64,000 bases of DNA. Origin: Mrakia gelida (Eukaryota; Basidiomycota; Tremellomycetes; Cystofilobasidiales; Mrakiaceae). The first letter of the stretch is position 1, and the number at the start of each line of letters is the position of its first letter. Shown here piece after piece: positions 11,001-20,655 of the stretch. Both the position numbers and the translations under genes were made by a program. The stretch spans positions 124,001 to 188,000 of the forward strand of contig BRON01000002.1 in the NCBI GenBank assembly GCA_024345305.1, written 5' to 3'. Under the pieces are notes generated by a model, which saw only the letters and a program-made list of their open reading frames with translations, was not told where the DNA came from and did not search any database.

Positions 11001-13740
11001 CCTGAGCCTTCACCTTCCTCAACCCAGCCACCAACACCTGGATCAAGCAGCCCTCTTCATCCTCCTCCAGCTTCCATCCCTCCAGATCAGTCGTCGTCTC
11101 GTCCTCGTCCTCCTCCCTCGAATGATCCAACCCGAGGAACTCCACCAACCCTTCCCAATCCCTCAGCTTCTCCACCTTATCCCACAAACTCTCCACGGCC
11201 GATCCAATCCTTCCCTTCGGAGCCATATCCACCCAAGACTTCAACTCCTCCGCCGACTCCCTAGCCGAAGGGTCGTCCATCGTCTCGTCCTCATCGATGG
11301 GAGCCGACGCGTCGTCCAGAGCATGCGAGAACCGAACGAGCATCGACGCGAGACACTTCCACCCGACTCGAGCCTTCATCACCTCCTCGTCCTCCTCCTC
11401 GATGACCTTCTTCTTCTTCGAACCACCTCCAGCACTCGACTGAGACTTCTTCTTGGCTCGTCGCTCAGCTCCTTCGATCTCTTCCATCATCTCGTCCCTC
11501 TCCTCCTCCCATCGTCCCTCGAAGAACCCAGCGACGGCCTTCCTGACTCGTCCTTCCGAATCGAAGACGAGAAGTCCAACCTGACGTCGCTTCTCGTCGT
11601 CGAGCATTCCGGATCGGTCGACGTGGTTGAGGATCCCGATGGCGGTGGTTCGGACGGAGAGGTCGATGTCGTGGAAGGCCATCTGCAGGAGTCGTCGTTT
11701 GAAGCGTTCGGTGAAGGAGCTGAGGGAGGAGGCGTTGGATTGGTCGGAGTAGAGGGTAGAGAGAGCTTTGACGGTTTCGAGACGGGTGGTAGAGCTCTGG
11801 ATGAAGGAAAGAGAGGAAGGGAAAGAGAGGGAGGAGAGGCCGACGCGTCAGTAGCTGACCTTCGTCGAACGAAACGCGTCGAGAAGAGAGGAGCTCACGA
11901 TGTCGTCGAGCATCCATCCCACGTATTTGAAGTAGGTGGACTCGAGGTAGACGTCTGGGAGGGTCTTCATCCAGACTCCGAGCTCCTTGACGCAGACGGT
12001 TCGGATGAGAGGTTCCGTGTCTCGGTATCGCATGATGAAGACGCTGGGAGACGACGAGAGAGAACGAAGAGAGGTCAGTTGCTCAGTTCTCGAGTCTCTC
12101 AGACCCGCGAAGAGAAGAGGAAAAGGGAGCGAACTCACGTGTTGAAGATCTCGGTCAAGTAACCCTCGAGCTTTCCCTTCTTCCAGTGCACCTCCTTCAC
12201 CTTCTTCTCCAGCTCCTTCAGCCTCTCCTTCGCCGCACTCTCCCCGGCTCCACCCTTCCCGACCTTCTTCCTCTCCTGCTCCCTCTGCCTACTGACGGTT
12301 CCGAGCTCCTCCCTAACCTCAGCAGCAACCTCGCAGATGGCGGTCATGGTCTCGAGCGCGACGACGGTCGCGGTGTGTCGGAAGCTTCGGAGACGCGACG
12401 CACAGAGGGAGAAGAGCCAGGATTGGAAGACGTGGAGGATGGGCGAGGGTTCTGATTTGGAGGCGGAGGAGGAGTAGAGGTGAGGGGTTGTGGAGAGGTT
12501 TCGAAGGAAGGAGGAGAGGAACGAGGTGAGCGCTGGGTGGAAGCGTTTGAAGGTCTTGGATTTGTTGATGAGAGGGTAGGAGCCGAGGGTTTTCTGGTAG
12601 AGACGGATACGAAGGTCAGCTTCTCGCACTAGATACGTAGACCAGAAGAGGTGGAGAGCTCACCTCCTTCTCGATGTCGTCGCACATCGAGACGATTCCA
12701 TCGACGTCGACAGCTTCAGCTGGAGTGACGGGTGCCGAGCTTCCAGATGCCTGTGAGTGGAACGAGATAGATCAGCTTCTTCTCCTTCTTCCTTCCTCTC
12801 TCTCACAGCAAAACGAAGAGTCGAACTCACTCTCAACAAGAAGACGACGAGCTCTCCCAACGCCTGATCCTCGTCCTCCTCGAACTGCTCCACCCAGTCC
12901 TCGATGATCGGATCGAAAGCCTTGCCAGAGAGGATAGCGTCTGCAAACAAGATGCGTGTTAGCTACTTCCCTTTCCCTCTCTATCCCAACTCCAAAACGA
13001 CGCGATCTGGGTACTCACTGAAGAAGATGTTGTCTCGTTTGACGTCTGCTCCTTCCTGCAGCCCCTCCCCTCCTTCCTCCGCTACCTCCTCTCCATCCAC
13101 CTGCTGATCCTTCTTCTTCCCCTTCCCTCGCGGCTTCCCTTTCCCCTTTCCCTTGGCAGCCGCAGGAGCTCGAGTCTTCTTCTTGGGTTTGGGAGTGGCA
13201 TCGTCGTCGTCGTCTTGATCGTTCTCGTCGTCGTCGTCTGAGAAGGTGAGTTTGCCCTTTCCTTTCGCTTTGGCCGTCGACGCTCGTTTGGTGGGAGTCT
13301 TCTTTTTGGGTTTCGAGATGGTGAACTCTTCTTCAGATTCAGAGGACTGCAAGAACCAAGAAAGCGAGAGAGGGATGAGCGATTGAAGGGATTGAGGAGG
13401 GGAGGAGATGCGAGAAGGAAGGGAAGGAAAGCGAGCTCACCACCTCTTCAGGAGATTCAGGTTCCTCCTCCTCCTCTTCCTCCTCCTCAGCATCCGGAGA
13501 AGGAGCCTTCTTCTTCTTGGACTTGGCAGAAGCCTTCTTGGTAGGTTGAGTGCTCTGAGTAGACGTGTTGGCTGAGGGAAAGAGCAAAGGAGGAGGGGGA
13601 AGTGAGCTCGCGCGTCGAACGAAGAAGCAGGAGGCAGGGATCGAAGGAGACTGACCTGTTTGTTGAGAGAGGTTTCGATCTCTTCCACTTCTTCTGGGTG
13701 CAGGCTCCTTGGGGGAAGAGGAGGAGGCTTCGTCCGACAT
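8018..13740 (-). CDS. SCC3: Cohesin subunit SCC3 (STAG/SA family)
   Basis: Large minus-strand gene that I read as about 17 exons. Exon 1 (13740-13656) encodes SGRDRNLSQQ; exon 2 is Glu-rich and ends at 13441. The conserved STAG region follows: AFDPIIEDWVEQFEED, the long exon containing HVFQSWLFSLCASRLRSFRHTA, then the stromalin-conservative segment VFIMRYRDTEPLIRTVCVKEL with WMKTLPDVYLESTYFKYVGWM. The middle is HEAT-like (SLWDKVEKLRDW, ILIKALPKLIAKHQ). The C-terminus is an extremely acidic tail (8177-8680) followed by a basic end (KKKRTA, GRKKRPRRG) and TGA at 8020-8018. SCC3 binds Scc1 and loads and maintains cohesin on chromatin; it is nuclear. The start at 13740 was chosen over an in-frame upstream ATG because the divergent neighbour begins close by. 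Several introns contain ACGCGT. Confidence 0.92.
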
Positions 13741-13890
13741 AGCGAGAGATGGATGGGGGAGAGAAGCTGGTCGTTGATGGATATCAGAAGAGGAGGAGGA
13801 GGGACGCGTGAAAGGCGAAAGGTCATTTCGAAGCGACGCCTCTTCCCCTTCTTCCCTCCCGTCCACGACCTTCTCTCAACCCTCTAAAAC

Positions 13891-15601
13891 ATGTCCTCTT
13901 CTCCGAAACCATCTTCCTCGCCTGCCTCTGCCTCCCCTTCTCACTCCTCGAAGCAGTCCGACGAAGATTCTCCCTCGAAACACACCTCCTCAGCCATTCT
14001 CTTCCGAGGTCCCCCTCTCTCTGCCTTCCCTTCAGTCGCTCGATACATCGCTTTCCTCGATCGAGAACGGCTTCCTCCTCCCAACCTCGCTCTTTTCGCT
14101 CGACCCGTCCAACCCCGCCTTCCAAACGCTTGCTCGAACGAACGGGCAAGGCAGCGTCTCTGCATTCTTCAGCAATGGTCGTTACTTCCTCTCTACTCCA
14201 CTTCGCTTCGTCTTCTCAAACCCTCCCTCCCTTCCCGAGCCCGCGCTTCGAGCCTGCCTCGAAGGCCGACGCGTCTTCTTCGACCTCGAAGAGCCGCAAC
14301 ATCTTCAGCTCGTCCAAGCTCTCTCCTCGGTCGTCTCTCGAATGGGTGCTGAGGTGGTGTCGCATCTGTCTATGTGTGACTGGGTGGTCACGAGCAAGAG
14401 GTCGGGAGCTGCTTGTCTCTACGTGAGTCAGTGAGTCGTCGTCGAGTTCGTTCAAGATCGCGCTGACCTTCCTCTTCCCTTTGTTCTTCTTCTCCGAAGG
14501 GCCTCCAACACCCCGAGATCATCATGGGAACTCTTCAACACCTACTGGAGAACATTAAGGTCAATCGAGAGAGCCCGATCAATCCGAGATCGGTGAGTGA
14601 AGAGCGGAGCGGCGAGGGGAGGGTTCGACGCGTCGACTCATCTCCTCGAATCTTCTTCCCACGCAGAACCTACTCTACTACCCCAAGCCCACTGGACAGA
14701 CTCACTGGCTCTCCAAATCCTACGTCTCGATCTTCATCAGCAGACGATACCCCGACGGATACCGTCGCTACCTCTCTGAGCTTTGCCATCTCATGACGGG
14801 TCGATTGTGAGTCCATCTATCCTCCCTTTCTGCGAGGAGTCCAGTACAGCATGGCTGACTGCTTTCTCGGCTCAACCCTCTAGTCCTCTCCTGAGCGGAT
14901 CGGATCCCCTCACCAACAGCATCTTGATCGCTCCTTGTTGCACTCCTTTCGATGAGTGAGTTTCGATCTCGACGATCGCACGCCTTCCTTTCCCCGCTGT
15001 TGTAGCTGACCTCGCTCTCTATCTTGCCCCTTTCCGATCAGGGACGAAATTCTACACTTCGAAAACTATACTGGGAGGATCCTGCTACCGAAGGTAAGTG
15101 TCCCAACCGCCTCGTCGAAGCGAAGAGACGCGACTAACTTGGCTTCCTTCGCTTCGCTTTCCCTCAGTTTCTCGAGCAGTCGTTCTTGAACTTCAAAACT
15201 CGAGATACCTTCAACCTTACCACCAAAACCTTCCGTAACCCGAGCTACGAGTCCTTCGCTCCAGCGAAGCTTCTCAAGGACTTCGGATCCATCGAGTTTC
15301 GACCCTGTCGAATCCCCGTCGAGTTCGCTGAGAAATGGTCCGACGTGAGTCTGATCCCCCCTCGTTTCTCTCTCTTCTGCGAGTCGATTTCGTGGATTTT
15401 TGACTATGCGTTCCTCGGGTTTCGCAGTTGGAGACTCGTCGGGAGCTTCACGAGAAGGTGAGGCTAGACTTCGTCCTGTCACGTCGTCGAGCTCAGTGAG
15501 CTTTCAACTTTCGCTGACTTCGTCGTTCCACTTCGCTTCGTCAGGTTGAACATCACAGATCCACTTGCCAATGCAACGTCTGCGCATACTTTGACCGATG
15601 A
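13891..15601 (+). pseudogene. BRCT-like protein, internally deleted copy (probable pseudogene)
   Basis: Homologous to the convergent gene at 15849-18651, with shared intron positions. The 5' segment (ATG 13891, MSSSPKPSSSPAS, then SSAILFRGPP) matches the other copy's N-terminus (SSSVVLFLAPP). It then passes, out of frame, straight into ENGFLLPTSLFSL, which matches the other copy's HGFLVPLDLFRL: about 1 kb of the paralog is absent at the join near 14040-14065. Downstream exons are coherent: GRRVFFDLEEP...CDWVVTSKR, GLQHPEIIMGTLQHLL, NLLYYPKPTG...VSIFISRRYPDGYRRYL, SILIAPCC, ILLPKFLEQSF, and a stop at 15599-15601. The pattern strand-helix, IL(I)AP, LLP.FLEQ suggests tandem BRCT folds. An ORF starting at 13808 would stay in frame with the 3' part, so an N-terminally altered protein could still be made. 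Function unknown; nuclear phosphoprotein binding would be typical of BRCT. Confidence 0.55.
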
Positions 15602-15848
15602 GTTCAGAGATTCATGTTTCTTTCGTCCGAAACCGAGAGGGATTCCCAAAGGGAGAAACGTTCGGCGTCGAGAGCTCGCCTTTGTTTCGTCGACGGGCTG
15701 CTAGCAGAACTCCCTCTTCTCTTGGGAGAGACGTGGTATATCTTGCCCGACTTTGCACTACTGACGACCGCTGGAGAGGCTGGAGGGCAAACTGTTCATC
15801 GAAATGATCGGGCGCGCGAAGTAAACCGAACGCGTTCGACGAACATCC

Positions 15849-18651
15849 TCAACGGCAGCATCGCAAGGGGTACCATTCCTGGTTCTGAGAGAGAGAGAGA
15901 GAGGAAACGAGGGAAGAAATCAGATCTTCGGTAACGCTCGTCTCGAGGAAATAGAGGAAAGTGAAACGGACCTCACTCGTCCAGCCGTCCCATCGTTCCT
16001 CGACCTGCGTTTCGACGCGACGACGGACGAACAAAGGTCAGAGACGGCTCGAGTTCGGCTGTTGAGGATCGTATAAGAGGTGTAGGACTCACGCTGTACC
16101 ATCGCTCCATCAACTTCTTCGAGATCGAGCAAGGCCCACACTCGTGGTCGGCGACCTGAGCGACGGGAAGATCGGGAGCCGAGGTCGACTCCTCGTCTTC
16201 GTCTTGGACGAAAGCTTGGCTCTCGAAGTCGAAGTACTCCTTGAGATCCCATCGTCCGAAGACCTGTTCGAGGAACTGAGTTTGAAATCAAGAACGAAAG
16301 CGGGCGATCAGCTTTCGGGACTCGTCGCGTCTCCCCAACGAGATTTTGAAGACTCACCTGAGGCAGAACCACGGGGAGCGTTTCGAAGGGGTAATAAAGA
16401 TCGACCCCATGTTCGCTGTAGTTCGAACGCGAGATAACAAGCGGTGATCAGCGAAGGCAGACGAAGAGCTCGACGAAAGCCACGAAAGCAGCCGACTTAC
16501 TCCTTTGAAGTAGGGGAGATGATCAGAGGGCGGTCGCAGTGATGAAGGTCGACCAAGACCGCCGCAACGCTAGGACCCAAAGCATAGAACGTCAGCTAGG
16601 GGCCAGATGAGTGCGAAGGGTTGAGCGACCTCACTAGGGCTCCGGAAAACCTCGCCAACTTCTCGAGATAGTCTCGATATTCTTGAGGGTAAGACTCGCT
16701 GATGAAGACATCGCAGCTCTTGAGAGGTCCAAGAAAGTGGTTCGTAATGAAGGGATGAGGGAAGTAGAGGAGGTTCTGTGGAGAAAGAAGAAGGTTAGCT
16801 CACGGCGAGTCGCGCCCCTTCCTCCACGAGAGAACGCAACACTCACGGATCGAACGTCGATTATCTCGGTAACGGAGGGACTAAGATGAGCGAGGAAGTG
16901 ATGAAGAGAGCCAAGGATCTTCTCCGGGTGTCCGAGTCCCTGCGCAAACAAACACAGAAGCGAGAGGTCAGCTAGATTCGAAGACGCGACGCGGCGAGAT
17001 TGAGCAACATTCACATGCAGATACTCCTTCCCCTTTCTTCTTCCAACGACGATCCAATCAGCTCTCTCGACGTGCGAAGTGACCTCTCCCCCGAGTCGGC
17101 GAGAGACCTCCATCAGCGCGAGGATGAGCTGAGGATGCCCTCCGAGCTGATCCGACATCGAGCTCGGCTGAGCGAAGTAGAACGTTCGACCTCGGAAGAT
17201 CTGGTTCGCGACAAGAGGAAGAGGCGAAGGGAGAGCCGAGAAGACGACTCCCACGGATTGGAAGAGTGAGCTTTGCGGCGACATCCAGCCCCCCGGTTCG
17301 TAGGGCTCAGGTTGGATCAGGCGAGGACGCGAGCTGCCACTAGTGACGCCGGTGAGGGGATGCTTCTCTTGGAGACGGAAGAGGTCGAGAGGGACGAGGA
17401 AGCCGTGTGAAATCGAGGAGGAGATCCTGGCGAGGCGAAGCGAGGGAGTAAGTAGATTGAACCGTCAGTCGCGTCGAAATGTTCGGTCGCGTCGAGCTCA
17501 GATCGAGTACTCACCAGAACGGGTGGAGACAAGCCACGTTCTCGTGCTTCTTTCCGTATTGGGCTTCGATCTTCAGCTGAGAGTTCTGTGGAAGATGAAG
17601 AGATCAGAAGTGGGGATTCGGAGATCAGAAGGAGGTGGTCAGGACTCAGAGGGAGCGAACAGACCTTCGAAGAGTCGACGCTGAAGAAGTGAGTTGCTCC
17701 TTCGACGAAACGAGTTCCCCTGCGGAGAGTAGGACCGAAGATGAGAAGAGACTCGATATCGGCTATTGACACAAGTGATACGCACAGGCATGTCCCACCG
17801 AGAGCTTGGAAGAGCTGCTCCAGAAGACGTCGCTGCTCGGAGCGGTCGGAAGCGGAGGTCTGGGCGAACGAGAGGCGAGATCAGGACGACTTTTGGACTT
17901 AACTGAGCCAAAGGAAGCGGGTTTACTATGTTCTTGTCGATGTCTCGATCGAATACAGCCCTACAGCCGTCGAACAGACGAAAGAGATCGACGCGAGGAA
18001 GAAGACTGGAGGACGGAAGAGGAAATCAGTCAGTACGCTCGTTCACTCGTTTGCCCCTTCCCTCTAGCTTACCAGCGAATATTTGGGATCTCAACAGTCC
18101 ACCAAGTAAGTTCCTAGAAGTCAAGGAGGACAAGAGGGAGGTGGGTGAGACGAGAAGCGAAGCGAACTTGAAGGAAGCGAGAACTCGAGAGCTCACGGAG
18201 TACCAGTTTGGCAGACTTGCCGCGTACGACTGCAATGTCAGCCCCCGGAGAGGATGTCAGCCCTCTTCTCGGCCCTTGGAATGGTAGACTGGACTGATAG
18301 ACTCACGTTTCTCTTCCAGACGAACTGTCCGATTCCTCCAACGACACTCTCCTTCAAGCTCACGTTCAAACCCTGGTCGATCTTGTTCTTCGTTGCGTCG
18401 TGGTGACCCAGAATCCAAGGAACGGAAGCACCGTCAAGGACAGTCGTACTTGAGTGGGACTGGTTGAGCTTGGATGCGATGATACGACTGAGGACGGGAT
18501 GAAGTTCAGGAGGAGCGAGAAAGAGGACGACCGAGGAGGAGATGGTGGGTTTGACGTCCTCCTCCTCGTCCTCTTCATCTTCTCGAGACTGATCCGAGGC
18601 GGGAGTGAGTTTCGAGTCTTCGAAAGCGGATGGAGAAGTGCTGGGAGCCAT
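15849..18651 (-). CDS. Multi-BRCT-like protein, longer paralog
   Basis: Starts at ATG 18651 (MAPSTSPSAFEDSK) with an acidic linker, then SSSVVLFLAPPELHP. Further exons carry GTRFVEGATHFFSV, QYGKKHENVACLHPFW, HGFLVPLDLFRLQEKHP, QIFRGRTFYFAQP...RADWIVVGRRKGKEYLH, GLGHPEKILGSLHHFL, NLLYFPHPFITNHFLG...VFISESYPQEYRDYL, DRPLIISPTSK, LPVVLPQFLEQVFGRW and CSISKKLMERW. The W/F-x-x-S...G..(V/L)P and II.P..K...VVLPQFLEQ patterns suggest three or so divergent BRCT folds; this is inference. At the intron following FSGAL the reading phase expected from the paralog is off by one (see findings). The 3' end is uncertain: I placed it at the stop of the frame continuing after VEERWDGWTSE. The other copy ends convergently about 250 bp away. 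Confidence 0.5.
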
Positions 18652-19171
18652 GTCGACGATGGATCTGTGGTGAGCGTTGGCAGAAAGAAGAAGGAGGGAA
18701 GGCTCGAACGAAATGAGCTTCGAGCTGAAGCTCACCTTCCTCCCTCCCACCTTCCAGCATCCATATCGACATCTTGTCAACTTTCCACGAGTTCAAGAGC
18801 TGCTTCGGAATCAGTTCATCAAGTGCATCTCGCAAGTCAGTCCTCGATCTCGAGAGACGAGCGATGGATGGGTTGAGCTTTGAGGGAAGGAGGAATCGAT
18901 GGAGCGAGCTGACCTCGTCCTCGTCCTTGCTCTTCTTCCGTGCCAGACCCTTCTTCGTACTCCATCAAGGCCACCACTCATCTCTTCATACCCCTGGGAG
19001 CTTCCTCGTGTGCGTTTCAGGGCCGTTTCATCTCTGAAAAGGGAGGAGAAGAGCATCATCTCGCACGGAGGGGGAGTAAGACGTCGAGCTCACCTTTCCC
19101 TCCCTCCCTTGCTTCGTTCAGTCTCTCTCCCTCGTCAAGCCTCGAAGATCCACACTTCATCTCTCTCTACG
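18652..19171. promoter_or_regulatory. Divergent intergenic region
   Basis: 520 bp between the start of the BRCT-like gene (-) and the F-box-like gene (+). An intron-like stretch on the plus strand (GTGCGTTTC donor near 19010) might belong to a 5' UTR. No coding potential was accepted on either strand. Confidence 0.35.
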
Positions 19172-20177
19172 ATGCCAAAGGTAAGATTCTCATCATACTC
19201 TGTACCGAGCGACGTCCACAAAACTCACTCTTGCCCATCTCTCCCTCCTCGTCAGCTCGTTCAACCTCCTCGGGTTCGCTTGCCTTGGGACGTGCTCTTC
19301 CTCGTCTTCCAGGAGGCCGATCCCTCGACTCTCGCCGTTCTCGGTCGAGTCAGCTTCGATGTACTCATTTCCACGGCACCCCTGTTGTATCGAGACGCCG
19401 AGGTGAGATCGATGGAGGCTCTGAAGGGGTTGTTTTGTGAGAGGGAGGACGAGACGAAGGTCAGTTTCTCCCTCCCTTCGTCCTTCCTTCGACTCACCGA
19501 GAGGATCTGGTGTGTACCTTTACGTCTCTAAAAAACCCCAGACTACCGAAATCCCAAGAATCAACCCTTACCTCTCCCTCGGACAACTACGAACCCTCTC
19601 CCTTCACCTCGACGACCCGAACCCCTCCTTCCCTCATCTCTCGACCGCAAGACTTGGATCAGGACCTCTCCTTCTCGATCGCCTTGAGGTCTCGTGGTCT
19701 TTTCCACATCAACGTACCTACATCGAGCGGCTTCTCGTCGTCGTCAACCCGATCAGAACGGAATACAGCGCGACTTCGGTTGGAGAACGAAACCAAGCTG
19801 CGTGGATGGATCTGTACACCGATCAGGTTCTACACCGCTGGAACCGCCTAGAAGTGATAGAACTGAAGGGAGCTATCCCTTGGTCGAGGACTTCGGCGAC
19901 CTCCTTCCATCTGGCTTGCCTCCCTCCTCCCACCTTGGATCGTCGTCGCGTCGTTCGCCTCCACTCGACAACCTTTTCCTCATCCTCACAGCTCGTCTTT
20001 CGCGACTTCCTAGCAGGTATCATTGTCGATAGCCGGCCTTTTAGGTTGGAGACAATGCAGGATAGGTCCATGGTGTTGGTAGTCAAATCGGAGAAGGAGA
20101 AAGAAGAAGCGGAAGAGGCGATTCGAGAGAAGGCTGGGGACTTGAGGTCGAAGTTCGTGGTGGAGGTCGAGATCTAA
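19172..20177 (+). CDS. F-box-like domain protein
   Basis: Three exons: 19172-19180 (only ATG CCA AAG), 19256-19459 and 19542-20177, in phase, 282 aa. The start of exon 2 reads VRLPWDVLFLVFQEADPST followed by LAVLGRVSFDVLISTAPLLYRDA, the (L/I)P.D(V/I)L..(I/V)F....(P/A).(T/L)L...(V/S) pattern of F-box domains. The rest has leucine-rich stretches (LGQLRTLSLHLDDP, LLLDRLEVSW, LEVIELKGAIP), as in basidiomycete F-box/LRR-like proteins. If it is a true F-box it would bridge Skp1 to a substrate in an SCF ubiquitin ligase. Basidiomycetes carry large, fast-evolving families of this type, and no substrate can be inferred. The nine-base first exon is noteworthy but supported by a GTAAGA donor and a CGTCAG acceptor. 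Confidence 0.65.
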
Positions 20178-20655
20178 GGAGTTTCGAAGGTAAGTCGAAT
20201 TCAATCTTCCCTATCGGCCAAAAGTCTCGACACTGACTTCTCTGCGTTCTTCGCTCGTTCTTGTTTCAGCTCATCGTCGACGCGTCCTCTCTTTCGCCTT
20301 CTCGCTCCTCGAACCCTCGCCATCCTGCCACGAACGCCTCCTCGTACCTCCGCACACCTCGAACGTGAGTAATCCCTTCTCTCCCTCGCTTGTCGAACCC
20401 CGAAACTAACCGCGAGTCCTTTCCACTTCTTCGCTTCGCAGAACGACGCAACCCCTCCCCGAACCAACCCAACCTGCGCCCACCAAACCGAGCCCACCGT
20501 CCTCGGACCTCCTATCAGAATCTCCTCAACAGCAGCACACTTTTCACGACTACTCGCTTAGCTTTACGATACCATGTCTCCCACCTGTCTCTGGCTCTCT
20601 CTCTTTCCTTTACCGAAAGAATCGAGCTCGAGCTCGAGTCGTTAAAGATAAAAGA
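20178..20655 (+). other. Convergent 3' region with intron-like segments
   Basis: 478 bp between converging stops at 20177 (+) and 20656 (-). On the plus strand it holds two complete intron-like units: GTAAGTCG...CACTGAC...TTTCAG (about 20190-20270) and GTGAGTAA...AACTAACC...TTCGCAG (about 20365-20442). The exonic parts between them show no recognisable protein. The simplest reading is a spliced 3' UTR of the F-box-like gene or a small noncoding transcript. Confidence 0.35.

Noticed and set aside
11122..12162. 346-codon plus-strand ORF opposite SCC3
   Set aside because: Mirror of strongly biased codons of the SCC3 exons; it crosses SCC3 introns and has no recognisable domain.
15889..15904. 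(GA)n run between the convergent BRCT-like genes as a CRISPR or satellite element
   Set aside because: Only about eight GA units, no spacers; a plain microsatellite in a 3' UTR.
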